A DNA stretch of 7,931 nucleotides, taken from NCBI GenBank assembly GCA_035464115.1, contig DATHSN010000074.1, forward strand, positions 1 through 7,931, in the 5' to 3' direction. The DNA comes from DATHSN01 sp035464115. GTDB lineage: Bacteria; Actinomycetota; Acidimicrobiia; Acidimicrobiales; SKKL01. The notes beneath the pieces were generated by a model, which was not told where the DNA came from, searched no databases, and worked only from the letters and a program-made list of their open reading frames with translations. The position numbers and the translations under genes are program-made. The first letter of the stretch is position 1; every line of letters begins with the position of its first letter. Below are positions 1 to 6,070 of the stretch, piece by piece.

Positions 1-487
1 GCGCCGGGGGCCCGGCGGGCGCCGCCGGGGTGAGCCCGGCGGCGCCGAGCACTCGGGCCAGCTCGCGCCAGCGCCGCTGCCGGATCCGGTAGAAGCCCTC
101 GGCGAACGCCCACACCACCGCGGTGAGCGGCCCGGCGTCGATCTCGATGACGTCGGTGTAGCGGCAGGTGCGCGCGTCGATCGGCTCGACGTGGATGTCG
201 TGGCGCCACGAGCGGATCGGGCCGCCGCCCTCGTCGGAGCGCAGCAGGCGGGCGTCGGCGTCGAGGCGCTCGACCCGCAAGCGGTGCCGCGAGATCGGCA
301 GCACCCCGCCGACGAGGAGCCAGCCGGTGCGCTCCTCACCCTCGCGCCACGTGTCGTGGCGCCCGCGGGCGGGGCGCCAGTCGACCAGGCCCCGGGTGAC
401 GAGCCGGAACGCGCTGGGGGTGGTGACGGCGGCGAACACCGTGTCGGCGGGGGCCTCGAGGGTGGTGGTGAGTCGGGTGGTGCGCAT
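1..487 (-). CDS. SRPBCC (START-like) family protein, C-terminus cut by window edge
   Basis: An open minus-strand frame runs from an ATG at 487-485 to the window edge without a stop, giving 162 visible residues. It begins MRTTRLTTTLEAPADTVFAA, the usual first strand of an SRPBCC/polyketide-cyclase-like fold (beta strand, then APADxVFxxVT). Further family-like stretches are VLPISRHRLRVERLD (about 63-77), the strand CRYTDVIEIDAGPLT (about 108-122) and a long C-terminal helix, VVWAFAEGFYRIRQRRWRELARVL (124-147, quoted in parts: VVWAFAEGF, YRIRQRRW). The tail after 150 is Ala/Pro-rich, so the stop is probably just beyond the edge. Such proteins bind hydrophobic ligands in a helix-grip pocket; the ligand cannot be read from the sequence. 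No signal peptide or membrane segment is seen. The gene is divergent from a TetR regulator, with an operator-like palindrome inside its promoter, so repression by that regulator is the natural inference. No Shine-Dalgarno is present and the message may be leaderless. Confidence 0.8.
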   Translation of the reverse strand, partial: MRTTRLTTTLEAPADTVFAAVTTPSAFRLVTRGLVDWRPARGRHDTWREGEERTGWLLVGGVLPISRHRLRVERLDADARLLRSDEGGGPIRSWRHDIHVEPIDARTCRYTDVIEIDAGPLTAVVWAFAEGFYRIRQRRWRELARVLGAAGLTPAAPAGPPA

Positions 488-522
488 GCCCTCAATATGT
501 GAGGATTGCTCACATCCGTCAA
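487..522 (-). promoter_or_regulatory. Predicted promoter of the SRPBCC gene, leaderless
   Basis: On the minus strand a -35 hexamer TTGACG (522-517) is separated by exactly 17 nt from a -10 hexamer CATATT (499-494). This matches the TTGACA / TATAAT pattern at five and four positions respectively and is conspicuous in such GC-rich DNA. The -10 ends 6 nt before the ATG at 487, so transcription would begin at or within a base or two of the start codon. That is the geometry of a leaderless mRNA and agrees with the lack of a ribosome binding site. The assignment is from sequence only; the start site is inferred. Confidence 0.6.
497..515. promoter_or_regulatory. TetR-type operator candidate (7-5-7 inverted repeat)
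   Basis: ATGTGAG (497-503) and CTCACAT (509-515) are perfect reverse complements around the 5-nt spacer GATTG. The site sits between the -35 and -10 elements of the minus-strand promoter and overlaps the first three bases of the -10. Bound protein would therefore block RNA polymerase. It also lies 31 nt upstream of the TetR start, so autoregulation is plausible. TetR-family repressors commonly bind such short palindromes in divergent spacers. The half-sites resemble CRP sites (TGTGA / TCACA), but their separation is 7 nt rather than 6. Confidence 0.6.
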
Positions 523-546
523 CTCGCATTCGAGAGGAACCCGCCG

Positions 547-1164
547 ATGGCGCGCAGCCCCATCGCACCGCGGAAGCGGCCCCGCCAGCAGCGGTCCCGG
601 GAGACCGTCGCTCGCATCCTCGACGCCGCCGCCGAGGTGTTCGCCGAGCACGGCTCCACCGCCACCACCACCCACGCGGTGGCCGAGCGGGCCGGGGTGT
701 CGATCGGCTCGCTCTACCAGTACCTCCCCAACAAGGAGGCGTTGCTCGTGGCGCTGAGCGAGCGGCACCTCGACGACGCCGCCACCCGGCTCGGTCCCCG
801 GCTCGTCGAGCTGCGCGACCGCGAGCCCGACGTCACCACGTTGGCCGAGGCGATGGTCGACCTCGCCATCGAGCTCAACGACGACCCGGCCGGGCTCCAC
901 CACCTGCTGTTCACCGCCGCACCCCGCACCCCGGAGGTGCTCGAGCGCTTCGACGCCCTGATCGACGTCGTCGTCGCCGAGGCGGCCCACCACCTCCGAC
1001 GGCTCGGCGTCGGGGGCGCCGATCCCGATCTGCGGGCCCGCGTGCTCGTCCACGCGGTCGACGCCGCCATCCACGAGGTGGTCCTCCCCCTCACGGGCGC
1101 GGCGCGCGACGCGGCTCGCGCCGAGGTCGTGGCCCTGGTCCGCCGCGGGGTCGGCGCGACCTGA
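547..1164 (+). CDS. TetR/AcrR family transcriptional regulator
   Basis: This 205-residue protein has a typical TetR layout and length. After a basic N-terminal arm (MARSPIAPRKRPRQQRSRET) comes helix 1 (ARILDAAAEVFAEHG, 22-36) and then a helix-turn-helix at about 41-60, with AVAERAGVSIGSLYQYLPNK as the DNA-reading core. The remaining all-helical part (about 70-205) would form the ligand-binding and dimer domain, which is too variable to name the inducer. The start at 547 is chosen because GAGAGG (532-537) lies 9 nt upstream. An in-frame GTG at 499 would add 16 residues but has no such site and falls inside the operator. The gene diverges from the SRPBCC gene across a 59-bp spacer carrying a palindrome, so the likely target is that gene and itself. 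It ends 29 nt before engB and could be co-transcribed with it, though engB has its own promoter-like element. Confidence 0.9.
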   Translation: MARSPIAPRKRPRQQRSRETVARILDAAAEVFAEHGSTATTTHAVAERAGVSIGSLYQYLPNKEALLVALSERHLDDAATRLGPRLVELRDREPDVTTLAEAMVDLAIELNDDPAGLHHLLFTAAPRTPEVLERFDALIDVVVAEAAHHLRRLGVGGADPDLRARVLVHAVDAAIHEVVLPLTGAARDAARAEVVALVRRGVGAT

Positions 1165-1184
1165 GCCCGTCGCGCTGCGACACT
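1156..1184 (+). promoter_or_regulatory. Weak promoter-like element before engB
   Basis: GACACT (1179-1184) resembles an actinobacterial -10 (TANNNT-like, first base differing) and ends 9 nt before the engB ATG. GCGACC (1156-1161) lies 17 nt upstream and shares the GAC core of a -35, overlapping the end of the TetR gene. This would give engB a very short leader. The evidence is pattern similarity only, and read-through from the TetR gene is an alternative. Confidence 0.3.
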
Positions 1185-1193
1185 GGTGGGCCC

Positions 1194-1799
1194 ATGGCCC
1201 CACCGCTCCCGATGCGCTTCATCACCTCCGCCGACCGCCTCGCCGGCCTGCCCGACACCGGGGCCGAGGTCGCCGTCGTCGGTCGCTCCAACGTGGGCAA
1301 GTCGTCGCTGCTCAACGCGCTGGGCAACCGCAAGAACCTGGCCCACGTGTCGAAGACCCCGGGGCGCACCCAGCTGCTCAACTGCTTCGAGGTGGAGCCG
1401 GGCGCCACGCTCATCGACTGCCCGGGCTACGGCTACGCCGCCGCTCCCAAAGCCACCCGTGCGACCTGGCCCCGCATGATCGAGGGCTACCTGCTCGAGC
1501 GCGAGGGGCTCGAGATGATCGCCGTGCTCGTCGACGGCGAGATCGGCCCGACCAAGCTCGACGTCCAGATGCTCGCCTGGCTGCGCGCCCACGCCCTGCC
1601 CCACACGGTCATCGCCACCAAGCACGACAAGGTGAAGGCGTCGCGCCGCGACGCCCGCAAGCGCGAGCTGGCGGCCGGGTGCGACCTCGAGCCGAGCGAC
1701 ATCGTCTGGGTGAGCGCGGCCAAGGGCGTCGGGATCGACCGCCTGCGCGGTCTCGTGCGGCTCTGGCTCGGGCTCGACGACCGCGTGACGGGAGGCTGA
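1194..1799 (+). CDS. engB: Ribosome biogenesis GTP-binding protein EngB (YsxC/YihA)
   Basis: This 201-residue TRAFAC-class GTPase has all the EngB motifs. They are the P-loop GRSNVGKS (30-37), the switch I segment SKTPGRTQLLN (53-63), the G3 motif DCPGYGYA (75-82) characteristic of the family, G4 TKHD (142-145, usually TKxD) and G5 SAAKG (174-178). EngB proteins act in assembly of the large ribosomal subunit in bacteria where they have been studied. Length is normal for the family (about 195-210). The frame is open far upstream into the TetR region, but that extension is low-complexity Arg/Pro-rich shadow coding. The ATG at 1194 was chosen for family length and the preceding promoter-like element; an ATG at 1212 (MRFITSA) is a possible alternative. 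There is no strong Shine-Dalgarno. The gene is unrelated in function to the chemotaxis genes that start 74 nt downstream. Confidence 0.93.
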   Translation: MAPPLPMRFITSADRLAGLPDTGAEVAVVGRSNVGKSSLLNALGNRKNLAHVSKTPGRTQLLNCFEVEPGATLIDCPGYGYAAAPKATRATWPRMIEGYLLEREGLEMIAVLVDGEIGPTKLDVQMLAWLRAHALPHTVIATKHDKVKASRRDARKRELAAGCDLEPSDIVWVSAAKGVGIDRLRGLVRLWLGLDDRVTGG

Positions 1800-1809
1800 C
1801 CTCCAATCC

Positions 1810-1836
1810 TCATCGCGTCGCGCCGGGCGCCGATCC
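1810..1836 (+). promoter_or_regulatory. Possible flagellar-type sigma-28 promoter before cheA (weak)
   Basis: The 74-nt spacer between engB and cheA contains GCCGATCC (1829-1836), matching six of eight bases of the sigma-28 (FliA/WhiG class) -10 element GCCGATAA. TCAT (1810-1813), exactly 15 nt upstream, matches two of four bases of the TAAA -35 element. Chemotaxis genes are often under this sigma factor, so the context is appropriate. The -35 match is poor and GCCGAT is frequent in GC-rich DNA, so this is only a candidate. I see no better promoter in the spacer. Confidence 0.22.
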
Positions 1837-1873
1837 ACCTCTGCGACGTCCGACAGGTGCCGTGGGAGGACCG

Positions 1874-4102
1874 ATGAGTGAGATCGACGAGGTCGTCGAA
1901 GAGTTCCTCGTGGAGAGCCATGAGAACCTCGATCAGCTCGACCGAGACCTGCTGGCGCTGGAGGAGGAGGCCACCGCGGACACGCTCGCGGGCATCTTCC
2001 GGACGCTCCACACCATCAAGGGGACCTGCGGGTTCCTCGGCTTCGAGCACCTGGAGCACGTCGCCCACGCGGGCGAGAACCTCCTGAGCCGGCTCCGCGA
2101 CGGCGAGCTCGAGGTGTCCGACGAGATCACCACCGCGCTCTTGGCCACGGTCGACGCGATCCGCGCCATGTTGTCCACGATCGAGGCGACCGGCGCCGAC
2201 GGCGAGGACTCCCACGGCCCGCTCGTCGAGCTGCTCGGCCAGCTGCGCGACGGCACCCCGATCGATCCCGACAGCCGCATCGGCGAGATCCTCGTCGATC
2301 GCGAGGCGGTCGACGAGATCCACGTCGAGCTCGCGCTCGAGGAGCAGCGCGCCGGCGACCGCCGACCCCTCGGCGAGATCCTCGCCGACCAGGCTGGCGT
2401 CGACACGACCGAGATCGACTCGGCCCTCAAGGGTCAGCAGGAGGCGCGCCACGGCGTGGCCGACTCCACCATCCGCGTCGACGTCGGCCTGCTCGACGAC
2501 CTCATGAACCTGGTCGGCGAGCTGGTGCTCGCCCGCAACCAGATCGTGCAGGTGTCCGGCAGCCACGATGCGCTCACCGCCCCCGCCCAGCGCCTGAACC
2601 TGATCACCACCGAGCTGCAAGAGGGCGTCATGCGCACCCGCATGCAGCCCATCGGCACGGTGTGGAACCGCTTCCCCCGGATCGTGCGCGACCTGGCCCA
2701 CTCGATGGGCAAGCAGGTCCGTGTCGAGCTCGAGGGCGCCGGCACCGAGCTCGACAAGACCGTGGTCGAGGCCATCAAGGATCCCCTCACCCACCTGGTG
2801 CGCAACGCGGTCGACCACGGCATCGAGACCCCCGAGGTGCGCCTCGCGGCGGGCAAGCCCGCCGAGGGCACCCTGTCGCTGCGGGCCTTCCACGGCGGCG
2901 GCCAGGTCAACATCGAGATCACCGACGACGGCGGCGGCATCGACGTCGAGCGGGTGAAGGCCACCGCGGTGGCCAAGGGCGTCATCACCCCCGAGCGGGC
3001 TGCCGCCATGGAGGACCGCGAGGCGCTCGACCTCATCTTCGCCGCCGGGTTCTCCACCGCGGCCGAGGTCACCAACGTCTCGGGTCGAGGCGTCGGCATG
3101 GACGTGGTGCGCACCAACATCGAGCGCATCGGCGGCGCCCTCGACCTGCAGAGCGAGCAGGGCCAGGGCACCACCGTCCGCATCAAGATCCCCCTCACCC
3201 TCGCCATCATCCCGGCGCTCGTCGTCGGCAGCGCCGACGAGCGGTTCGCCATCCCCCAGGTGAGCCTGCTCGAGCTGGTGCGCCTCGACCGGGACCGGGA
3301 TGGTGGCGGGGTCGAGTGGATCTCCGGCGCTCCCGTGCTGCGGCTGCGCGAGCGCCTGGTCCCGGTGGTCGATCTGGCCAAGGAGCTCTCCGTGGGCGAG
3401 GACGTCCTCGCCGAGCGGGGCGTCGTCAGCCTCGTGGTGCTCCAGGCGGGCGACAAGCGGTTCGCCATGGTGGTCGACGAGATCTTCGACACCCAGGAGA
3501 TCGTGGTGAAGCCCATCGGCGTGGCCCTCAACGACGTGGGCCTGTTCGCCGGGGCCACGATCATGGGCGACGGTCGGGTGGCGCTCATCCTCGACGTGCC
3601 CGGCCTGGCCCAGCGTGCCGGCGTCACCACCGAGGCGCTCGCCGGGGCCACCGCCGAGGACCTGCTCGTCGACAACATCCTCGGGGCCGAGACGGCGACG
3701 CTGCTGGTCGTCGACCTCGGTGACGGCCACCGGGCCGCGCTCGAGCTGTCGACGATCACCCGCCTCGAGCAGCTCCCGGCCGAGAGCATCGAGGTCAGCT
3801 CCCGTGGGGCGGTCGCCCAGTACCGGGGCGCCCTGCTGCCGCTGCGCTCGCTGGCCGAGGCGTCGGGTGTGGGCATGCCCCGCTCGTTGCGGACCCAGCC
3901 CGGCGACGCTGCGCTCGACGTGGTCGTCCACCACGGTCCCGACGGGGCCACCGGCTTCGTCGTCGACCGCATCGTCGACATCGTCGACGAGGTGGTGGGC
4001 GACTCCGAGACGAGCGTCGTGGTGGTGGCCGGCAAGGCCACCGATCTCATCGATGTCGGGCGCCTGCTCGGCAACGACCCGTACACGTTCGCCGGCGTCT
4101 GA
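1874..4102 (+). CDS. cheA: Chemotaxis histidine kinase CheA with tandem C-terminal CheW-like domains
   Basis: This 742-residue cytoplasmic kinase autophosphorylates and passes phosphate to CheY and CheB in receptor arrays. Domains in order: P1/Hpt (about 1-110) with phospho-accepting H46 in RTLHTIKGTCGFLGF; a linker (about 128-195) with two 23-residue LGEIL-type repeats; the P3 dimerisation helices (about 197-265, DLMNLVGELVLARNQ); and a P4 ATPase (about 268-442). P4 contains the N box HLVRNAVDHGIE (N311), DDGGGID (351-357), the F box FAAGFST (389-395) and GRGVGMDVV (404-412). A P5 CheW-like domain follows (about 445-580), then a second CheW-like domain (about 600-735, with VAQYRGALLPLRSL and GFVVDRIVDIVDEVV). 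All catalytic motifs look intact. No CheY/CheB-binding P2 domain is recognisable. The start is ATG 1874, with GGGAGGA at 1864-1870, a slightly short spacing. The reading frame is open further upstream, but that part overlaps engB and is not family-like. It is the first gene of the che operon, and cheW follows after 14 nt. Confidence 0.96.
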   Translation: MSEIDEVVEEFLVESHENLDQLDRDLLALEEEATADTLAGIFRTLHTIKGTCGFLGFEHLEHVAHAGENLLSRLRDGELEVSDEITTALLATVDAIRAMLSTIEATGADGEDSHGPLVELLGQLRDGTPIDPDSRIGEILVDREAVDEIHVELALEEQRAGDRRPLGEILADQAGVDTTEIDSALKGQQEARHGVADSTIRVDVGLLDDLMNLVGELVLARNQIVQVSGSHDALTAPAQRLNLITTELQEGVMRTRMQPIGTVWNRFPRIVRDLAHSMGKQVRVELEGAGTELDKTVVEAIKDPLTHLVRNAVDHGIETPEVRLAAGKPAEGTLSLRAFHGGGQVNIEITDDGGGIDVERVKATAVAKGVITPERAAAMEDREALDLIFAAGFSTAAEVTNVSGRGVGMDVVRTNIERIGGALDLQSEQGQGTTVRIKIPLTLAIIPALVVGSADERFAIPQVSLLELVRLDRDRDGGGVEWISGAPVLRLRERLVPVVDLAKELSVGEDVLAERGVVSLVVLQAGDKRFAMVVDEIFDTQEIVVKPIGVALNDVGLFAGATIMGDGRVALILDVPGLAQRAGVTTEALAGATAEDLLVDNILGAETATLLVVDLGDGHRAALELSTITRLEQLPAESIEVSSRGAVAQYRGALLPLRSLAEASGVGMPRSLRTQPGDAALDVVVHHGPDGATGFVVDRIVDIVDEVVGDSETSVVVVAGKATDLIDVGRLLGNDPYTFAGV
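2279..2437 (+). repeat. Two tandem 23-residue LGEIL-type motifs in the CheA linker
   Basis: Within CheA, residues 136-158 and 166-188 align without gaps and share ten identical positions. The pattern is [IL]-G-E-I-L-x-D-x3-V-D-x6-A-L-x2-Q, and the repeat period is 30 residues (90 bp). This resembles the short helical LGE(I/L)L...AL..Q motif found in N-terminal MshEN/GspE-type domains and in linkers of some other signalling proteins. The two copies occupy the place where a P2 response-regulator docking domain is found in enteric CheA. The DNA copies have diverged, so this is a protein-level repeat. Its function is unknown; docking of CheY/CheB or a nucleotide-ligand role are only possibilities. 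Confidence 0.6.
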
Positions 4103-4116
4103 GCGAGGAGACAGCC

Positions 4117-4548
4117 ATGGAGTTCTGCACGTTCGAGGTCGAGGGCCTGCGCTTCGGCGTGCAGGTCGACCGGGTCCAGGAGGTCCTGCGACCCCAGCCG
4201 ATGACGCCGGTGCCCCGGTCGTCGCACGTGGTCATGGGGCTCATCAACCTGCGGGGCCAGATCGTCACGGCGATCGACCTGCGCCGCCGGCTCGAGATGC
4301 CCGACCGGGAGGACCCCGGCGCGGCCATGAACGTCGTGGTGCGCACCGACTCCGGGCCGGTGAGCCTGCTCGTCGACGTGATCGGCGACGTGGTCACCAC
4401 CGGCGACATCGCGTGCGACCCGCCGCCGGACACGCTGCGCGGCGTCGCTCGCGAGCTGATCCTCGGCGCCTACCAGCTGACCGACCGGCTGCTCTTGCAG
4501 CTCGACGTCGATCGCGCCGTCGAGATCCCTGTCGGGGCCGGGCGCTGA
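4117..4548 (+). CDS. cheW: Chemotaxis coupling protein CheW
   Basis: This 143-residue single-domain protein fits CheW. It opens with a beta strand, FCTFEVEGLRFGVQVDRVQE, and has the conserved VMGLINLRGQIVTAIDLRRRL segment (39-59). R46 in NLRG corresponds to the arginine important for receptor and kinase coupling in well-studied CheWs. A second subdomain strand, VSLLVDVIGDVV (82-93), follows. CheW bridges chemoreceptor tips and the CheA P5 domain in the signalling array. GAGGAG (4105-4110) lies 6 nt before the ATG, a good ribosome binding site. The gene follows cheA by 14 nt and precedes cheY by 5 nt, so it is in the same transcript. Its length is a little below the usual 150-170 residues, mainly because the N-terminal extension is short. 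It is the third CheW-type module in the operon after the two in CheA. Confidence 0.94.
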   Translation: MEFCTFEVEGLRFGVQVDRVQEVLRPQPMTPVPRSSHVVMGLINLRGQIVTAIDLRRRLEMPDREDPGAAMNVVVRTDSGPVSLLVDVIGDVVTTGDIACDPPPDTLRGVARELILGAYQLTDRLLLQLDVDRAVEIPVGAGR

Positions 4549-4553
4549 CGGCC

Positions 4554-4925
4554 ATGTCCCGAGCACTGGTGGTCGACGACTCCCGGGCCGTCCGGATGAT
4601 CCTCACCCGCATCCTGGGTGAGCTGGGCTGGGACGTCGTGGGGGCGGGCGACGGCATCGAGGCGCTCGCGCTCCTCGACGCCGGCGAAGAGGTCGACGTC
4701 GCGCTCGTCGACTGGAACATGCCGAACATGGACGGGCTCGAGCTGGTGAAGGAGCTCCGCGAGCGCGATCTTCCCGACCTGCGGGTGATGATGGTGACGT
4801 CGGAGTCCGACCTCGGTCGACTCGTGATGGCCATCGAAGCCGGCGCCGACGAGTACGCGATGAAGCCCTTCGACGCCGAGGTGATCCGCGAGAAGCTCGT
4901 CCTCTTGGGCCTGGGAGAGGTGTGA
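4554..4925 (+). CDS. cheY: Chemotaxis response regulator CheY
   Basis: This 123-residue stand-alone receiver domain has no output domain. The phosphorylation site set is complete: acidic pair D8-D9 (VVDDS), phospho-acceptor D53 (ALVDWNMPNMDG), T82 (MMVTSES) and K104 (YAMKPF). Y101 sits at the position of the CheY switch aromatic (Y106 in E. coli). Phosphorylated CheY normally binds the flagellar motor switch. Position right after cheW and length of about 120 support CheY over other receivers, although the target cannot be shown here. The ATG lies 5 nt after the cheW stop and there is no clear Shine-Dalgarno, so translation is probably coupled to cheW. The end overlaps cheB by 4 nt. Confidence 0.93.
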   Translation: MSRALVVDDSRAVRMILTRILGELGWDVVGAGDGIEALALLDAGEEVDVALVDWNMPNMDGLELVKELRERDLPDLRVMMVTSESDLGRLVMAIEAGADEYAMKPFDAEVIREKLVLLGLGEV

Positions 4926-6070
4926 CCGTGCGCCCGGTGCGGGTGCTCCTCGTCGACGACTCGGTGGTGATCCGCCGCGTCGTCGGTGACGTCATCAAGG
5001 ACGCGCCGGGCGTCGAGCTCGCGGGCACCGCACCCAACGGCCGGATCGGCCTGGCCAAGATCGGCCAGCTGGTCCCCGACGTCGTCGTGCTCGACGTCGA
5101 GATGCCCGAGATGGACGGCCTGGCCACCCTCACCGCGCTGCGGGCCGACTGGCCCCGCCTGCCGGTGATCATGTTCTCCACGCTCACCGACAGGGGTGCC
5201 GCCGTCACCCTCGACGCGCTGCTGCGCGGCGCCGACGACTACGTCACCAAGCCGTCGCACACCGGCGGGCTCCACGAGGCCCAGGCCCGGGTGCAGGCCG
5301 AGCTGGTCCCGAAGATCAAGCTGCTCGGCAACCGTGGCGGCGGCCCTGCGCCCCGGCCCGGCTCCGGTGCTCCGGTGCCCCGTCGGGCGCCGACGCCGTT
5401 GCCCGGTCGCGCCGCACCGGCGGCTCCCGCGGCCCGGATCCCCACCGCCGCCCGGACCGACCGACGGATCGACGCGGTCGTCATCGGGGTCTCCACCGGC
5501 GGGCCCAACGCCCTGGCCGAGATCACCCCGGCGCTGCCCGCCGATCTCCCCGTGCCGGTCGTGGTCGTCCAGCACATGCCGCCGATGTTCACCCGACTGC
5601 TCGCCGAGCGCCTCGACACCCGCTCCGGGCTGCGGATCGCCGAGGCGGCAGGGGGCGAGACGCTCACCCCGGGCTCGATGTGGATCGCCCCCGGCGACCA
5701 CCACCTGGTGGTGCGGGGCGGTCCCGGCCAGCCGGTCCGACTCGCCCTCGACGACGGCCCGAAGGAGAACTCGTGCCGGCCGTCGGTCGACCCGTTGTTC
5801 CGCAGTGCAGCCACGGTCTGGGGCCCCAACCTGCTGGCGGTCGTGCTCACGGGCATGGGCCGCGACGGTGAGCGCGGGGCGGCACGCATCCGAGAGGCAG
5901 GAGGCACGGTCGTGGCCCAGGACGAGGCATCCAGCGTGGTCTGGGGCATGCCGGGAGCAGTCGTGGAGGCGGGCCTCGCCGACGCGGTGATGCCGCTGTC
6001 GGGGGTCGCCAACGAGATCGTCCGCATCGCCCGCATCGGCCGGGTGGCGAGCGCGGCGGGCACGCGATGA
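4922..6070 (+). CDS. cheB: Chemotaxis protein-glutamate methylesterase/deamidase CheB
   Basis: This 382-residue protein removes methyl groups from receptor glutamates (and deamidates glutamines) as the feedback arm of adaptation. An N-terminal receiver (about 5-125) has D12-D13, phospho-acceptor D58 (VVVLDVEMPEMDG), S86 and K110. A Pro/Ala/Gly-rich linker (about 138-178) leads to the methylesterase domain (about 183-370). Its catalytic triad is S191 (GVSTGGP), H218 (QHMPP) and D315 (GMGRDG). All key residues are present and length is only slightly above the usual 350-380 because of the linker. The start given is GTG 4922, overlapping the cheY stop in GTGA, with GGAG (4914-4917) 4 nt upstream. 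A GTG at 4928 is an equal rival, with GAGG (4917-4920) 7 nt upstream, and would remove only two residues. The end overlaps cheR by 4 nt, so the pair is translationally coupled. Confidence 0.95.
   Translation: MTVRPVRVLLVDDSVVIRRVVGDVIKDAPGVELAGTAPNGRIGLAKIGQLVPDVVVLDVEMPEMDGLATLTALRADWPRLPVIMFSTLTDRGAAVTLDALLRGADDYVTKPSHTGGLHEAQARVQAELVPKIKLLGNRGGGPAPRPGSGAPVPRRAPTPLPGRAAPAAPAARIPTAARTDRRIDAVVIGVSTGGPNALAEITPALPADLPVPVVVVQHMPPMFTRLLAERLDTRSGLRIAEAAGGETLTPGSMWIAPGDHHLVVRGGPGQPVRLALDDGPKENSCRPSVDPLFRSAATVWGPNLLAVVLTGMGRDGERGAARIREAGGTVVAQDEASSVVWGMPGAVVEAGLADAVMPLSGVANEIVRIARIGRVASAAGTR

Noticed and set aside
498..514. CRP/FNR-type site TGTGA...TCACA
   Set aside because: The half-sites match but are separated by 7 nt instead of 6. 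A TetR site is more likely given the adjacent regulator gene.
499..546. GTG 499 as the TetR start
   Set aside because: It has no ribosome binding site and lies inside the operator palindrome; ATG 547 has GAGAGG at good spacing.
168..1193. Upstream in-frame extension of engB
   Set aside because: The extension is Arg/Pro/Ser-rich, overlaps the TetR gene in another frame and is not part of any EngB family member.
1791..1804. GGAGG-CTGA-CCTCC hairpin at the engB stop as a terminator
   Set aside because: The stem is only 5 bp and has no following T-run, so termination is not supported.
1487..3934. 815-residue minus-strand open frame opposite engB and cheA
   Set aside because: It mirrors cheA codons in antisense, giving His/Asp/Val/Gly-rich low-complexity protein with no family motifs. 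Long antisense frames are expected from GC-biased third positions.
2434..4566. 710-residue minus-strand open frame opposite cheA and cheW
   Set aside because: Ser/Arg/Thr-rich shadow translation with no domain signature, fully covered by convincing plus-strand genes.
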